NCBI RefSeq assembly: GCF_024124545.1
Contig: NZ_JAMXSF010000008.1
Coordinates: 62,001 to 126,000 of the forward strand
Direction of reading: 5' to 3'
From: Pseudoalteromonas sp. XMcav2-N
Lineage (GTDB): Bacteria > Pseudomonadota > Gammaproteobacteria > Enterobacterales > Alteromonadaceae
Length of the DNA stretch: 64,000 bases
Numbering within the stretch: position 1 is the first letter of the stretch; each line of letters begins with the position of its first letter. The notes below the pieces were generated by a model, which was not told the origin of the DNA, did not search any database, and saw nothing but the letters and a program-made list of their open reading frames with translations. A program made the position numbers and the translations under genes. Below are positions 17,656 to 25,509 of the stretch, piece by piece.

Positions 17656-17673
17656 TAGCGAGGACCATGCCAA
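17656..17673 (-). promoter_or_regulatory. Candidate sigma-54 promoter (WecG / sugar-transferase unit)
   Basis: Minus strand TTTGGCAT-GGTCC-TCGCT: GG and GC separated by 10 bases, both elements close to consensus. Expected transcript start is about 28 nt before the ATG at 17618. Confidence 0.7.
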
Positions 17674-17728
17674 ATTTTAAATACCTGATTAAAAATGAGT
17701 TTGTTGGTTTTCAGTGTTTTTTTAAGAA

Positions 17729-17748
17729 GCAAAAGTGCGTTGCATTTT
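17729..17748. promoter_or_regulatory. Candidate activator site, copy E
   Basis: GCAAAAG followed by TGCGTTGCATTTT, 57-75 bp upstream of the sigma-54 candidate at 17656-17673. It is similar to the elements before the other units of this locus. Confidence 0.4.
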
Positions 17749-17784
17749 GGGAATTTTTTTATTTTGAGAAGCGCCGTGCGGCGC

Positions 17785-18534
17785 TCAGACAGAGGGAAAA
17801 TAACGCGGATATAGCAGCTGAATTTGCGCCAGGGTTGCAGGAATACGCAGCTGAACTACACCCAGCTTGCCTGCCTGCTGATCAGGTCGGGACAGACTAT
17901 AGCCCAACAACAGACGTGAACATTTAAAAATAAGAGTGTGGAAACACTTATCCAGCCAGGAGCATTTCAGCGGTCCATAGTTAAAGTGGCGGATGTAGTC
18001 AGTCAGCTCTGCGTCATAGGTGTTGTTCCAGCGCCGGTCCAGCTCCGCCACCCCGTCACAGTTGCTGGCATAATGGATCACATGGCCATTTTCACCCCAG
18101 CCTATTCCTTGCGACTCAGCCACAGGCTGAGTCATGGCCGCAATCAGGGTGTCGAGCCACTCAATTGCCCGGGCACAGTTGCGCATCAGCATCACCCCGG
18201 AATTAAACGCGCCACTGTAGCCTCTTGCCAGGTGTAAAAAGGTGTCTTCGTCGTATAATGTTTCTAGTGCCGGGCACGTCGTCTGAATACAGGCATCAGC
18301 ATCCACAAACAGAACCTGTTTATAGCCAGAAAGCAGTGCGGCCTTGAGCAAGAATAATTTGAGCCAGCAGCACTCCGCCCCCAGCCTGTTAAACCAGGGA
18401 CGTGTAACCACCACATAGTCGTACCCCATACGCCTGGCGTAGCGGCGCTGGCTGATTAGATAACGTCGGTAACGCCACTGGTAACCATTCAGGGCAACAC
18501 TAAACACCAAAGTGTGTGATCGATTAACGCTCAT
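17785..18534 (-). CDS. Putative GMA12/MNN10-like glycosyltransferase
   Basis: About 249 residues. After a strand V-F-S-V-A-L-N-G comes a Y-R-R-Y-L-I-S-Q-R-R-Y-A region, W-L-K-L-F-L-L-K-A-A-L, and the D-x-D motif in V-L-F-V-D-A-D-A-C. Further on F-N-S-G-V-M-L-M-R-N fits the GT-A fold of galactosyl/mannosyl transferases of the GT34-like type. Asn and Trp in the late R-R-W-N-N-T-Y segment are typical as well. AAAGGAG sits 6 bp before ATG 18534; the GTG at 18540 directly touches that site and is less likely. It has its own sigma-54-type promoter. Substrate unknown. Confidence 0.8.
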   Translation of the reverse strand: MSVNRSHTLVFSVALNGYQWRYRRYLISQRRYARRMGYDYVVVTRPWFNRLGAECCWLKLFLLKAALLSGYKQVLFVDADACIQTTCPALETLYDEDTFLHLARGYSGAFNSGVMLMRNCARAIEWLDTLIAAMTQPVAESQGIGWGENGHVIHYASNCDGVAELDRRWNNTYDAELTDYIRHFNYGPLKCSWLDKCFHTLIFKCSRLLLGYSLSRPDQQAGKLGVVQLRIPATLAQIQLLYPRYFPSV

Positions 18535-18563
18535 ACTCACCTCCTTTATCGTTTTCCCTGCTC

Positions 18564-18580
18564 AAGCAAGTATTGCACCG
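18564..18580 (-). promoter_or_regulatory. Candidate sigma-54 promoter (GT34-like gene)
   Basis: Minus strand CGGTGC-AATAC-TTGCT: perfect -12 element TTGCT and GG at -24 with 10 bases between GG and GC. Predicted leader is about 20 nt to the ATG at 18534. Confidence 0.65.
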
Positions 18581-18658
18581 ATCGCAAAAAACAGCACATT
18601 AAACACAATTTCTCCCTACTTGCCCGGGTGGTTTTCAAAAATGGCTGGCTATTTTTTT

Positions 18659-18694
18659 GTTTGCAAAGCGCAATGCAGTGCAATTTGCGAAAAA
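18659..18694. promoter_or_regulatory. Candidate activator sites, copies B1 and B2
   Basis: Two elements, TTTGCAAAGCGCA and TGCAATTTGCGAAAAA, lie between the divergent GT34-like gene and the LruC-domain gene, so they could serve both promoters. Confidence 0.45.
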
Positions 18695-18750
18695 CGCGCT
18701 TCCCGTTCAAATCAAAAACATAATGCACTGATTATAAGAGCATTATTTTT

Positions 18751-18766
18751 TGGCATGCTTCGTGAA
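18751..18766 (+). promoter_or_regulatory. Weak sigma-54-like promoter (LruC gene)
   Basis: TGGCAT-GCTTC-GTGAA has a good -24 half but GA instead of GC at -12. It is 57-90 bp downstream of the B1/B2 elements and about 50 bp before the LruC start. Included as a weak candidate. Confidence 0.3.
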
Positions 18767-18815
18767 ATGGTCCTTACAGAATCAATCTACACCCTTTTCA
18801 TTTGGAGCGACGATT

Positions 18816-20438
18816 ATGAAACGATTTAACCTGCTGTATCCCTTACTGGCCTCAGGGCTTCTCTCTTTCACCGCCGGCGCTGTCCAACAAGTTGATGGTC
18901 AGTATGTCTGGCAATTCCAGTCTGGACAGGCGTGGCCCGGTGGCTACAACCAGTCCACGGGTAAGCCTGATTCGCTGATTTACACACGCGACCAGTACAA
19001 CCCGACGTTTTTCCAGCGTATCCAAAATGCGCTGCCAGAGGCCAGAGTAAACGAAGCCTTTATCACAGGCGATGAAGGCTCGACTATTCACCTGAGCGAA
19101 GACGCCGAGGTATTTGTTACCTTCATTCATGAAGGCGCAGGCTACAAAAACTCTTTTGGCTACTTCACCTTTGATCCGCAAAATCCGCCTCAAACCCCAG
19201 AGGAAGTGCAGGAAACCATTGTCTTTCCCAACCTCAGTTATCCGCACCTGACTAATGGTCACCGCGTAAGCATAGGTGAGTTTCCGGCAGGCACCAGTAT
19301 CGGCTTCTTCATCGCTGCGAACGGCTTTTGGTACTACACCGGCGTAAAACCTTTTAAAACTCCCTACTATTATTCGTTGTCTGACCTTAACCCGGAAAGC
19401 GACGAAACCCTGCGCCAGCATTGCGTACTGTTACTGGATGAAGAACAACAGGAAGTGGTAATCGGGTTTGAAGATTTACCACGTACCTGGGGCGATAACG
19501 ATTTCAACGATGCGGTTTTCAGTGTTAAAAGCTCCCCGGCCTCTGCGATTTCGGCCCTTAACCTGACCGTTATGCCAGAGCAAAACGACAGCGATGCGGA
19601 TGGCATCGAAGACGAACAGGATGAGTTTCCCAACGACTTTAATCGTGCGTACAGCCAGTACTTTCCCAGTGCACAAGGGGTGACAACTCTGGCATTTGAA
19701 GATAACTGGCCCGCACGCGGCGACCACGACATGAATGATTTGGTCGTCAAACAACGTATCCGAATGACCTACAATGCCGACAATCAAATCAGCGGCTTTA
19801 TCATCAACGGCTGGATCACTGCGCGCGGCGCAGCTTATCAGAATGGCTTTGGGCTTCGTCTGATGAACAGCGATCCGGCACTCGTAAAACAAGCGACCTT
19901 GACCATAAATGGCCAAAGCTATGACAAACTTGCTGAAGACGGGCAAAGTAATGCGGTTCTATCGCTGTGGAGTAACGCCCATGTATTCACTAACACAGGT
20001 CAATCTGGCCAGTGCCAGCACTTTAATACCGTGATGACCTGTGACTATTTTGAGCCCGTGCCCTACACCTTCGATGTCAGCTTTGAACAAGGCCTGGATA
20101 CGCTCAGTGTGAATGACTTCGATTTCTTCTTGTACCGCACACAAGACCGTTCTCTGGAAATTCATCTGGCGGATTACCCACCGACAGACAAGTTTGATAC
20201 CAGTCGCTTTGGCAATGCAGACGACACATCCAGTGCGCAGTCGGGACGCTATTTCAGAACGGCCGAGAACCTGCCATGGGCACTGATGATCAGTAATGAC
20301 TGGCATTACCCCAGAGAGTATCTCGATGTAATTTGGGCGTATCCCGCTTATGAAACCTGGGTAGAAAGCAACGGCGAACAAGCTCAGGACTGGTTTATGA
20401 CCAACGAACGCACCACCCATACTTTCAGCGCACACTAA
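18816..20438 (+). CDS. LruC-domain exported protein
   Basis: 540 residues from ATG 18816 (GGAG 8 bp upstream). A signal peptide of about 22 residues ends S-F-T-A-G-A. The middle contains a DUF4114-like motif F-E-D-L-P-R-T-W-G-D-N-D-F-N-D. After a calcium-loop-like D-S-D-A-D-G-I-E-D-E-Q-D comes the LruC/DUF4842 region with F-E-D-N-W-P-A-R-G-D-H-D-M-N-D-L-V-V and I-N-G-W-I-T-A-R-G-A. Two W-x-x-x-(G/D)-D-x-D-x-N-D repeats suggest paired metal-dependent beta-sandwiches. In this position it is most likely a secreted matrix or adhesion protein of the exopolysaccharide. A lipoprotein gene follows 12 bp later. Confidence 0.85.
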   Translation: MKRFNLLYPLLASGLLSFTAGAVQQVDGQYVWQFQSGQAWPGGYNQSTGKPDSLIYTRDQYNPTFFQRIQNALPEARVNEAFITGDEGSTIHLSEDAEVFVTFIHEGAGYKNSFGYFTFDPQNPPQTPEEVQETIVFPNLSYPHLTNGHRVSIGEFPAGTSIGFFIAANGFWYYTGVKPFKTPYYYSLSDLNPESDETLRQHCVLLLDEEQQEVVIGFEDLPRTWGDNDFNDAVFSVKSSPASAISALNLTVMPEQNDSDADGIEDEQDEFPNDFNRAYSQYFPSAQGVTTLAFEDNWPARGDHDMNDLVVKQRIRMTYNADNQISGFIINGWITARGAAYQNGFGLRLMNSDPALVKQATLTINGQSYDKLAEDGQSNAVLSLWSNAHVFTNTGQSGQCQHFNTVMTCDYFEPVPYTFDVSFEQGLDTLSVNDFDFFLYRTQDRSLEIHLADYPPTDKFDTSRFGNADDTSSAQSGRYFRTAENLPWALMISNDWHYPREYLDVIWAYPAYETWVESNGEQAQDWFMTNERTTHTFSAH

Positions 20439-20450
20439 GAGGATACGATC

Positions 20451-21053
20451 ATGAATACATTCACTAAACTTTTTACCCTAACGTTTGTTTGTTTCACCCT
20501 GAGTGCCTGTGGTGGTGGCGGTGGTGGTGAGGGCGGCACACCAAGTTCCGCAACCTCAAGCAGCAATACGACCAGTACGTCTGCGAGTAACACCAACACA
20601 GCAGTGTCCACGGACACGACTTCAGACCAGCAGGATACGAGCGTCACACCCGCTGAGTCTGCCCCCAGTTACGAGCCTGACCCCAGTTTGCTCGACAGCC
20701 AGGCCGAAACCTCCAACGACTTGCATGTGAGAGCAGATTTTAACTTTAGCACCAGTAAGAGGGTTACACTGGATCTGAGCGGACAAGACGTTTTAGGTGC
20801 AAGTCTGGCAAATAAAATGGTCAAAGTGTATGCCCTGCACGAGGTTGTAGAAAGCTACGAAGACCAGGCTATAGCAGACAAAGCATTACTGGCGACCACC
20901 CGCTTCAACAGTGCCGGTCAAATCACCATGACTCTGGACGTTCCAATTAATTACAAAACACTGCTGATCAGTGTGGACGGCATGCTGCAAGACAACCATT
21001 TGCTCAGCGAACTGAGCATGCAAACAACCACAGTGGCACATCAATTCAACTGA
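20451..21053 (+). CDS. Glycine/serine-rich lipoprotein, function unknown
   Basis: 200 residues. A lipobox L-S-A-C ends the signal peptide at about Cys20 and is followed by a run of glycines and about 60 residues rich in S, T, N and Q, a typical flexible tether. The C-terminal 110 residues look like a small beta domain (V-T-L-D-L-S-G-Q-D and I-T-M-T-L-D-V-P). I do not recognise a named family. It starts 12 bp after the LruC-domain gene and is closed by a strong terminator. Likely an outer-membrane partner of the LruC protein. Confidence 0.8.
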   Translation: MNTFTKLFTLTFVCFTLSACGGGGGGEGGTPSSATSSSNTTSTSASNTNTAVSTDTTSDQQDTSVTPAESAPSYEPDPSLLDSQAETSNDLHVRADFNFSTSKRVTLDLSGQDVLGASLANKMVKVYALHEVVESYEDQAIADKALLATTRFNSAGQITMTLDVPINYKTLLISVDGMLQDNHLLSELSMQTTTVAHQFN

Positions 21054-21073
21054 GCCGACAAACCATTCCTCGC

Positions 21074-21109
21074 AAAACCGTCTGCCATTCACCTCTGGCA
21101 GGCGGTTTT
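21074..21109 (+). terminator. Rho-independent terminator of the LruC operon
   Basis: 14-bp arms, AAAACCGTCTGCCA and TGGCAGGCGGTTTT with one G-T pair, around an 8-base loop, then TTTTATTTAT. It isolates the LruC / lipoprotein pair from the regulator gene downstream. Confidence 0.9.
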
Positions 21110-21202
21110 ATTTATCACCACAAACTCCGTTGTATAAATGCTTCAATTTGCCTAAGACTGTGTAATACTTCTATTAACACGCGTTAACTCTGGCAGGATT
21201 AC

Positions 21203-22705
21203 ATGGAACCGGTTACTAACATTACCTTGCTGTTTGTCGATGACGAACCCCTTATTCTGCGCTCGCTCAAGCGCGCGCTGCAAAATGAGCCCTACACCGT
21301 ATTTATCGCACAAAGTGGAGAAGAAGGTCTGGCCTTGTTAGAACAGCACCCTATCGACGTAGTGGTGTCGGATAAAATGATGCCCAACATGTCAGGCATT
21401 GAGTTCCTGGCTCAGGTTGCAGAGCGATTTCCCGATACCATTCGCATGATGCTGACCGCCTTTACTGAAGTAGAAGACCTGATTGACGCCATTAACCAGG
21501 GTAAAGTCTGGGGTTACATGCAAAAGCCGTTCGACATGAGTAATATCAAGTTGACCCTCGAACAGGCCATACAGACAAAGATGCTGGTCGCTGAACGTAA
21601 TATGTTACGTGCCAGCCTGCAACGCTACCGCAGCTCAATTCGCTCGCAGTTTTATCGCTTTGTTGGCGACTCCATTGCCATGCAAATGGTCTATAAAGCC
21701 ATTGAAAAAGCCGGCCCCAGCCAGGCCAACGTGTTTATCACCGGGCCCAGCGGAACGGGCAAAGAACTGGCCGCCGATGCCATTCACCGTGCCAGCACCC
21801 GCAAAGACAAACCTCTGGTGTGTATTAACTGCGCCGCGATTCCCAGCGAACTGATGGAATCCGAGATCTTTGGTCATATCAAAGGCGCTTTTTCGGGTGC
21901 CGTTACCAATCGGGATGGTGCAGCGACGCAAGCAGATGGCGGTACCCTGTTTCTGGATGAAATTGGTGAGATGGACATGAATTTGCAGGCCAAAATCCTG
22001 CGCTTTGTGCAGTCGGGAACCTTCCAGAAAGTCGGCAGCGGCAAAGAAGAAAAGGTCGATGTCCGGTTTGTCTGTGCAACCAACCGTGAACCCCATCAGG
22101 CCATTGCAGATCAACGTTTACGTGAAGACTTATTTTACCGTCTCAATGTCATCGCCATTGATTTACCTGCACTGCATGAACGCGATCATGACGCATTACA
22201 AATCGCGCAGCACTTTCTGAGTAAGTTCAGTGAACTCGAAAACAAAGTCTTTGTTGGTTTTTCACCTGCCGCTGAGCAGTTGATCTTAAACTACGACTGG
22301 CCGGGCAATGTACGCCAGCTCGAGAACCTGGTTCACAGTTGTGTGGTGATGTCAGACGGGCCACTGATCACCGAAGACACTTTGCAAATGCAGCTTAAGC
22401 TCAAGCCCAGCGATGCCCAGGCTTTGCTCAATGGTCAGTCTGGTGGCTCTGGGCCGATACAAAGCAGAGCACCGCAGCAATCAGTCAGCGTGCAGGAAAA
22501 CGGCTATGCATCGCCTCAGCAGGCAGCCGACATCCCATCTGAAAATCAAATCTGCTCGCTGGCCGAGGTAGAGCGAATTGCCATCGAAAAAGCCATTGCA
22601 GCATGCGATGACAATGTGGTGAAAGCTGCCAGCTTACTGGAAGTCAGCCCGTCTACTTTGTACCGTAAAATACAGCAGTGGGGAGACAAGAACACAGGCG
22701 CCTGA
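21203..22705 (+). CDS. Sigma-54-dependent response regulator (NtrC family)
   Basis: 500 residues in three domains. The receiver (about 5-120) has acidic Asp13/Asp14, phosphoacceptor Asp57 (V-V-S-D-K-M-M-P) and Lys108. The AAA+ domain (about 150-385) has Walker A G-P-S-G-T-G-K-E at 181, a G-A-F-S-G-A loop at 228-233 (Ser in place of the usual Thr of GAFTGA) and Walker B L-F-L-D-E-I-G-E. A Fis-type helix-turn-helix closes the protein (V-V-K-A-A-S-L-L-E-V-S-P-S-T-L-Y-R-K). No sensor kinase gene is adjacent. It sits in the middle of an exopolysaccharide locus whose operons carry -24/-12 promoter candidates, so it is the obvious candidate activator. Confidence 0.95.
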   Translation: MEPVTNITLLFVDDEPLILRSLKRALQNEPYTVFIAQSGEEGLALLEQHPIDVVVSDKMMPNMSGIEFLAQVAERFPDTIRMMLTAFTEVEDLIDAINQGKVWGYMQKPFDMSNIKLTLEQAIQTKMLVAERNMLRASLQRYRSSIRSQFYRFVGDSIAMQMVYKAIEKAGPSQANVFITGPSGTGKELAADAIHRASTRKDKPLVCINCAAIPSELMESEIFGHIKGAFSGAVTNRDGAATQADGGTLFLDEIGEMDMNLQAKILRFVQSGTFQKVGSGKEEKVDVRFVCATNREPHQAIADQRLREDLFYRLNVIAIDLPALHERDHDALQIAQHFLSKFSELENKVFVGFSPAAEQLILNYDWPGNVRQLENLVHSCVVMSDGPLITEDTLQMQLKLKPSDAQALLNGQSGGSGPIQSRAPQQSVSVQENGYASPQQAADIPSENQICSLAEVERIAIEKAIAACDDNVVKAASLLEVSPSTLYRKIQQWGDKNTGA

Positions 22706-22726
22706 TTTTATCGGCCTCTGCCAAAT

Positions 22727-22775
22727 ACGCAGATTGCAAATTGCAAAAACCGGCGTCGCAAAATGCAATCTGCGT
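22727..22775. promoter_or_regulatory. Long inverted repeat with activator-like sites (copy C)
   Basis: Perfect 12-bp arms ACGCAGATTGCA and TGCAATCTGCGT, 25 bases apart. The region contains TGCAAATTGCAAAAA (22735-22749) and GTCGCAAAATGCA (22755-22767), similar to the elements upstream of the other sigma-54 candidates. It lies 20 bp after the regulator gene and 120-150 bp before the sigma-54 candidate of the flippase gene. It could be an activator site, a terminator without a T-run, or both. Confidence 0.5.
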
Positions 22776-22820
22776 GCATTTATCTTTGCCAATGTCTCCT
22801 CATCACATCAGCTTCGATTT

Positions 22821-22840
22821 TATAGCCGCTCGGCTATAAT
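22821..22840 (+). promoter_or_regulatory. Palindrome overlapping a TATAAT box
   Basis: TATAGCCG-CT-CGGCTATA is a perfect 8+8 palindrome whose right arm runs into TATAAT (22835-22840). A TTCGAT 16 bp upstream could serve as a poor -35. This looks like a sigma-70 promoter with an operator on its -10 box. Confidence 0.35.
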
Positions 22841-22883
22841 TGATTAAAAAACCTTTATATTCAAAACATTAAACAATTCTCAC

Positions 22884-22899
22884 AGGTTGATTGCGAGCA
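22884..22899 (+). promoter_or_regulatory. Candidate sigma-54 promoter (flippase unit)
   Basis: AGGTTG-ATTGC-GAGCA keeps GG and GC at 10-base spacing, but the flanks are poor. It lies about 60 bp before ATG 22961, downstream of the 22727-22775 elements. Confidence 0.4.
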
Positions 22900-22960
22900 T
22901 TTGAGCGCCTTGGTACGGATTTTGGTTAGTAAAGGTATCCGATATCAAGAGAGCGATGCC

Positions 22961-24214
22961 ATGACACACCCAACCAGCACAATGCGGACCCTGCTCAGCA
23001 ATACCTCCTACCTCATAGGTGCAGAGGTGGTTGCCAAGGCGTCGCGGCTGATCAGTATCATGGCGATGGCCGCTTGCCTGTCTGCCACCGAGTATGGCAC
23101 GGCGATGCTTGCCCTGACGGTACATGAAGTGTTGAGGCTGTTACTGCGCTCTGGTGCTGGTGCTCAGGTGATCCGCGCCAGCGATGACGAATTACCCGCT
23201 TTTCTGAACAACGGTCGGTTACTGCAATGGCTGTTATGTGGCGCACTATGTGTCGTGCAGATTCTGGTCGCACTGGCCAGCAGCTGGATGTTTCCGGGTC
23301 AGGACATGACTTTGCTGATTGCCCTGATGGCACTGACTTACCTGGTATTTCCGTTAGTCTGTAATCAGGTGTTTCTGATGCAACGCCGAAACCAGATGGG
23401 TCTGTTTGGCCTGATCAGCAGCGTGTGTATTATCACCGAAAATCTGGCTCTGGCTGCGGCACTTTACCTCGATGCAGGTCTGCTGGCCGTCGTGATCGGC
23501 AAATGGGCATTCACCCTGCTTTGGCTGGGATGCTTTGCCTTCGTCCCTTCATCGTCTATGGCGGGACATTACAATAAGGCTGTTTTTTCCCGCTTACTTG
23601 GTGCATCAACACAGCTTGCGGGCAGCGAAATCTTGCGCTCACTACGTGTGAATATGGACATGTTCGTGGCAGCACGTCTGCTGACCCCAGAGCTGTTCGG
23701 TCTCTACAGTTTTGCCAAAAGCGTGGGCGTGGGTCTGGCGATATCTGTCGCTCAGGCTTACACCACCGCACTCTACCCATTTGTTTGCAAACTTAAAAAC
23801 GCAGGCAATTTTGGCACAAGACACTGTCACCTGCTGCTCGCGATCACTGCGGCTGTGTCTGCAATTTTTATTCTTCAGGCCGTGCTCGTTCCCTGGTACG
23901 TGCCGGTGTTATTCAACGAACATTGGCAGGGTAGTTTTACCACCAGTGCGCTGCTGTGCCTGATAGCCACCAGCACAGTGTGGACAGACAGCTACGCCGT
24001 CATGCAACGTGCCGCAGGCCGGTTTGCCCGAGAGTGCCAACTGAATGCTTACTGTTTAGTGATTTCACTGGTTGGGCTGTTAATGATACAGCCAGACCAA
24101 CCCGATTTACTTGCCGCCGTACTGGTCAGCTGTAGCGCCCTGTGGCTGCTCTTTCCATTGGCAGACTTTGCGCTAAGACGTTGTCACGCTGGCGCAGCAA
24201 AATCTTCTTTATGA
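22961..24214 (+). CDS. Polysaccharide flippase (Wzx-like)
   Basis: About 417 residues from ATG 22961 (GAGAG upstream); a TTG at 22901 would add 20 unsupported residues. The protein is almost entirely hydrophobic with roughly a dozen membrane segments and begins with the MATE/MOP-type N-terminus L-L-S-N-T-S-Y-L-I-G-A-E-V-V-A-K-A-S-R-L. The middle segment A-G-S-E-I-L-R-S-L-R-V-N-M-D-M-F-V-A-A-R-L-L is typical of RfbX/PST flippases. It moves undecaprenyl-linked repeat units across the inner membrane. A GT2 gene follows after 13 bp. It completes the Wzx/Wzy set with the Wzy-like, PCP and OPX genes downstream. Confidence 0.9.
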   Translation: MTHPTSTMRTLLSNTSYLIGAEVVAKASRLISIMAMAACLSATEYGTAMLALTVHEVLRLLLRSGAGAQVIRASDDELPAFLNNGRLLQWLLCGALCVVQILVALASSWMFPGQDMTLLIALMALTYLVFPLVCNQVFLMQRRNQMGLFGLISSVCIITENLALAAALYLDAGLLAVVIGKWAFTLLWLGCFAFVPSSSMAGHYNKAVFSRLLGASTQLAGSEILRSLRVNMDMFVAARLLTPELFGLYSFAKSVGVGLAISVAQAYTTALYPFVCKLKNAGNFGTRHCHLLLAITAAVSAIFILQAVLVPWYVPVLFNEHWQGSFTTSALLCLIATSTVWTDSYAVMQRAAGRFARECQLNAYCLVISLVGLLMIQPDQPDLLAAVLVSCSALWLLFPLADFALRRCHAGAAKSSL

Positions 24215-24227
24215 TCCGGAGCCCATT

Positions 24228-25250
24228 ATGACTAACTATGTGATTAACTCGAAACCCGTTGTCAGCATCATCATACCTATGTACAACGTTGAAAAATATA
24301 TTGATAAATGCATCTGCTCAGTGCTCAACCAGACCTATCAAAATTTTGAGGTAATCTGTGTTGATGATGGCTGCAGCGATAATACACTGAGCTATCTGAG
24401 AGATTATAAAGATCATCGGATCCATATTATTCGCCAGCAAAACCGGGGCCTGTCCGGAGCGCGCAACACTGGGATCCGCAACGCCCGGGGCGTTTATATC
24501 GCCCTGCTGGATGCCGATGACTACTGGGCAGTCAATAAACTGGAAAAACACGTCGCACATTTGAATCGCCATCCCAGTGTTGATGTCAGTTATTGTCCTT
24601 CTTTGTTTGTGGATGATGATAATAAACAACTGGGCATTGGCCAGTTTCCGAAATTAGACAACATTGATGCCAAAACCATTTTTTGCCGCAATCCGGTTGG
24701 CAATGGGTCAGCGCCGGTGATCCGTGCAGCCGCACTGGAAAAAGTGGCGTTTCACGATGAAACCCGCAGCTGGCGTCAGTATTTCGATGAAAACCTTAGA
24801 CAATCAGAAGACATAGAGATGTGGCTGCGCCTGGCGCTGTATACCGATGCGACTTTTGCGGGGATCCCAGAGCCGCTGACCTTTTATCGCGTCAATGCCA
24901 GTGGTTTGTCAGCTAACCTGCAAAAGCAATATCAGAGCTGGGAAAGCGCGGTCAATAAACACCGTCGCAGCCATGCGCAGTTTTTTAAGCAATGTGGCTC
25001 GCTGGCACGCGCCTATCAGCTCAGATACCTGAGCCGCCGTGCAGTGCAATCTCGTAATACTTTTGCCGCACTTAAACTGATCCACAAAGCGCTGTTTACC
25101 GACATTCGCATTTTATTGGAAGAACCTGGCCGCACCGCATTGACCTGGTGCTGTGCCCTGACCAGCCTGTTGCCAAAATCCTTGTACGATCGTGCCGAGA
25201 AGCTGGCAATGCGCACAATAGGACACGCCAGTAAACATCCTGCGGGCTAA
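24228..25250 (+). CDS. Family 2 glycosyltransferase (exopolysaccharide)
   Basis: 340 residues. The GT-A start V-S-I-I-I-P-M-Y-N-V-E-K-Y-I is followed by V-I-C-V-D-D-G-C-S-D-N-T, G-L-S-G-A-R-N-T-G-I and the D-x-D motif A-L-L-D-A-D-D-Y-W. The late E-D-I-E-M-W-L-R segment matches the ED-x-x-x-W catalytic-base motif of inverting GT2 enzymes. CGGAG lies 7 bp before the ATG. It is cotranscribed with the flippase and followed by a terminator. It should extend the lipid-linked repeat unit at the cytoplasmic face; the sugar is not known. Confidence 0.93.
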   Translation: MTNYVINSKPVVSIIIPMYNVEKYIDKCICSVLNQTYQNFEVICVDDGCSDNTLSYLRDYKDHRIHIIRQQNRGLSGARNTGIRNARGVYIALLDADDYWAVNKLEKHVAHLNRHPSVDVSYCPSLFVDDDNKQLGIGQFPKLDNIDAKTIFCRNPVGNGSAPVIRAAALEKVAFHDETRSWRQYFDENLRQSEDIEMWLRLALYTDATFAGIPEPLTFYRVNASGLSANLQKQYQSWESAVNKHRRSHAQFFKQCGSLARAYQLRYLSRRAVQSRNTFAALKLIHKALFTDIRILLEEPGRTALTWCCALTSLLPKSLYDRAEKLAMRTIGHASKHPAG

Positions 25251-25327
25251 CCCTTCGCTCCCGGGCCTGTGCGCTTATCTGCTGTTACCAACTCAGTAAG
25301 ATAGCGCACCACGCATCGATGGCCCTT

Positions 25328-25347
25328 AAGCCAGCTTTCGCTGGCTT
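25328..25347 (+). terminator. Rho-independent terminator after flippase-GT2 unit
   Basis: AAGCCAGC / GCTGGCTT arms, 4-base loop TTTC, then CTTTTCATTTT. Confidence 0.85.
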
Positions 25348-25363
25348 CTTTTCATTTTGAAAC

Positions 25364-25375
25364 TGCTTTGCAAAA
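25364..25375. promoter_or_regulatory. Candidate activator site, copy D
   Basis: TGCTTTGCAAAA, about 70-80 bp upstream of the sigma-54 candidate at 25445-25460. It has the same core as copies A, B2 and C1. Confidence 0.4.
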
Positions 25376-25444
25376 TAGAAAAAAGCCCTCTTAAACACTA
25401 ATCAAAAATCAATCAAGCCATTGAATTTTAAAAACTTTAAAAGT

Positions 25445-25460
25445 TGGCTCAGTTTATGCT
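25445..25460 (+). promoter_or_regulatory. Candidate sigma-54 promoter (export / polymerase operon)
   Basis: TGGCTC-AGTTT-ATGCT: GG and GC separated by 10 bases and flanked by near-consensus bases. Predicted leader is about 40 nt to ATG 25510. Confidence 0.7.
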
Positions 25461-25509
25461 GCTATCTCATTAAGACCACCAAGTGAGAGCCACTGCCAAG
25501 GAGCCCAAT

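Noticed and set aside
18750..18815. Earlier ATG for the LruC-domain gene
   Set aside because: It would add 22 residues before a normal signal peptide and lacks a ribosome-binding site. ATG 18816 has GGAG at the right distance.
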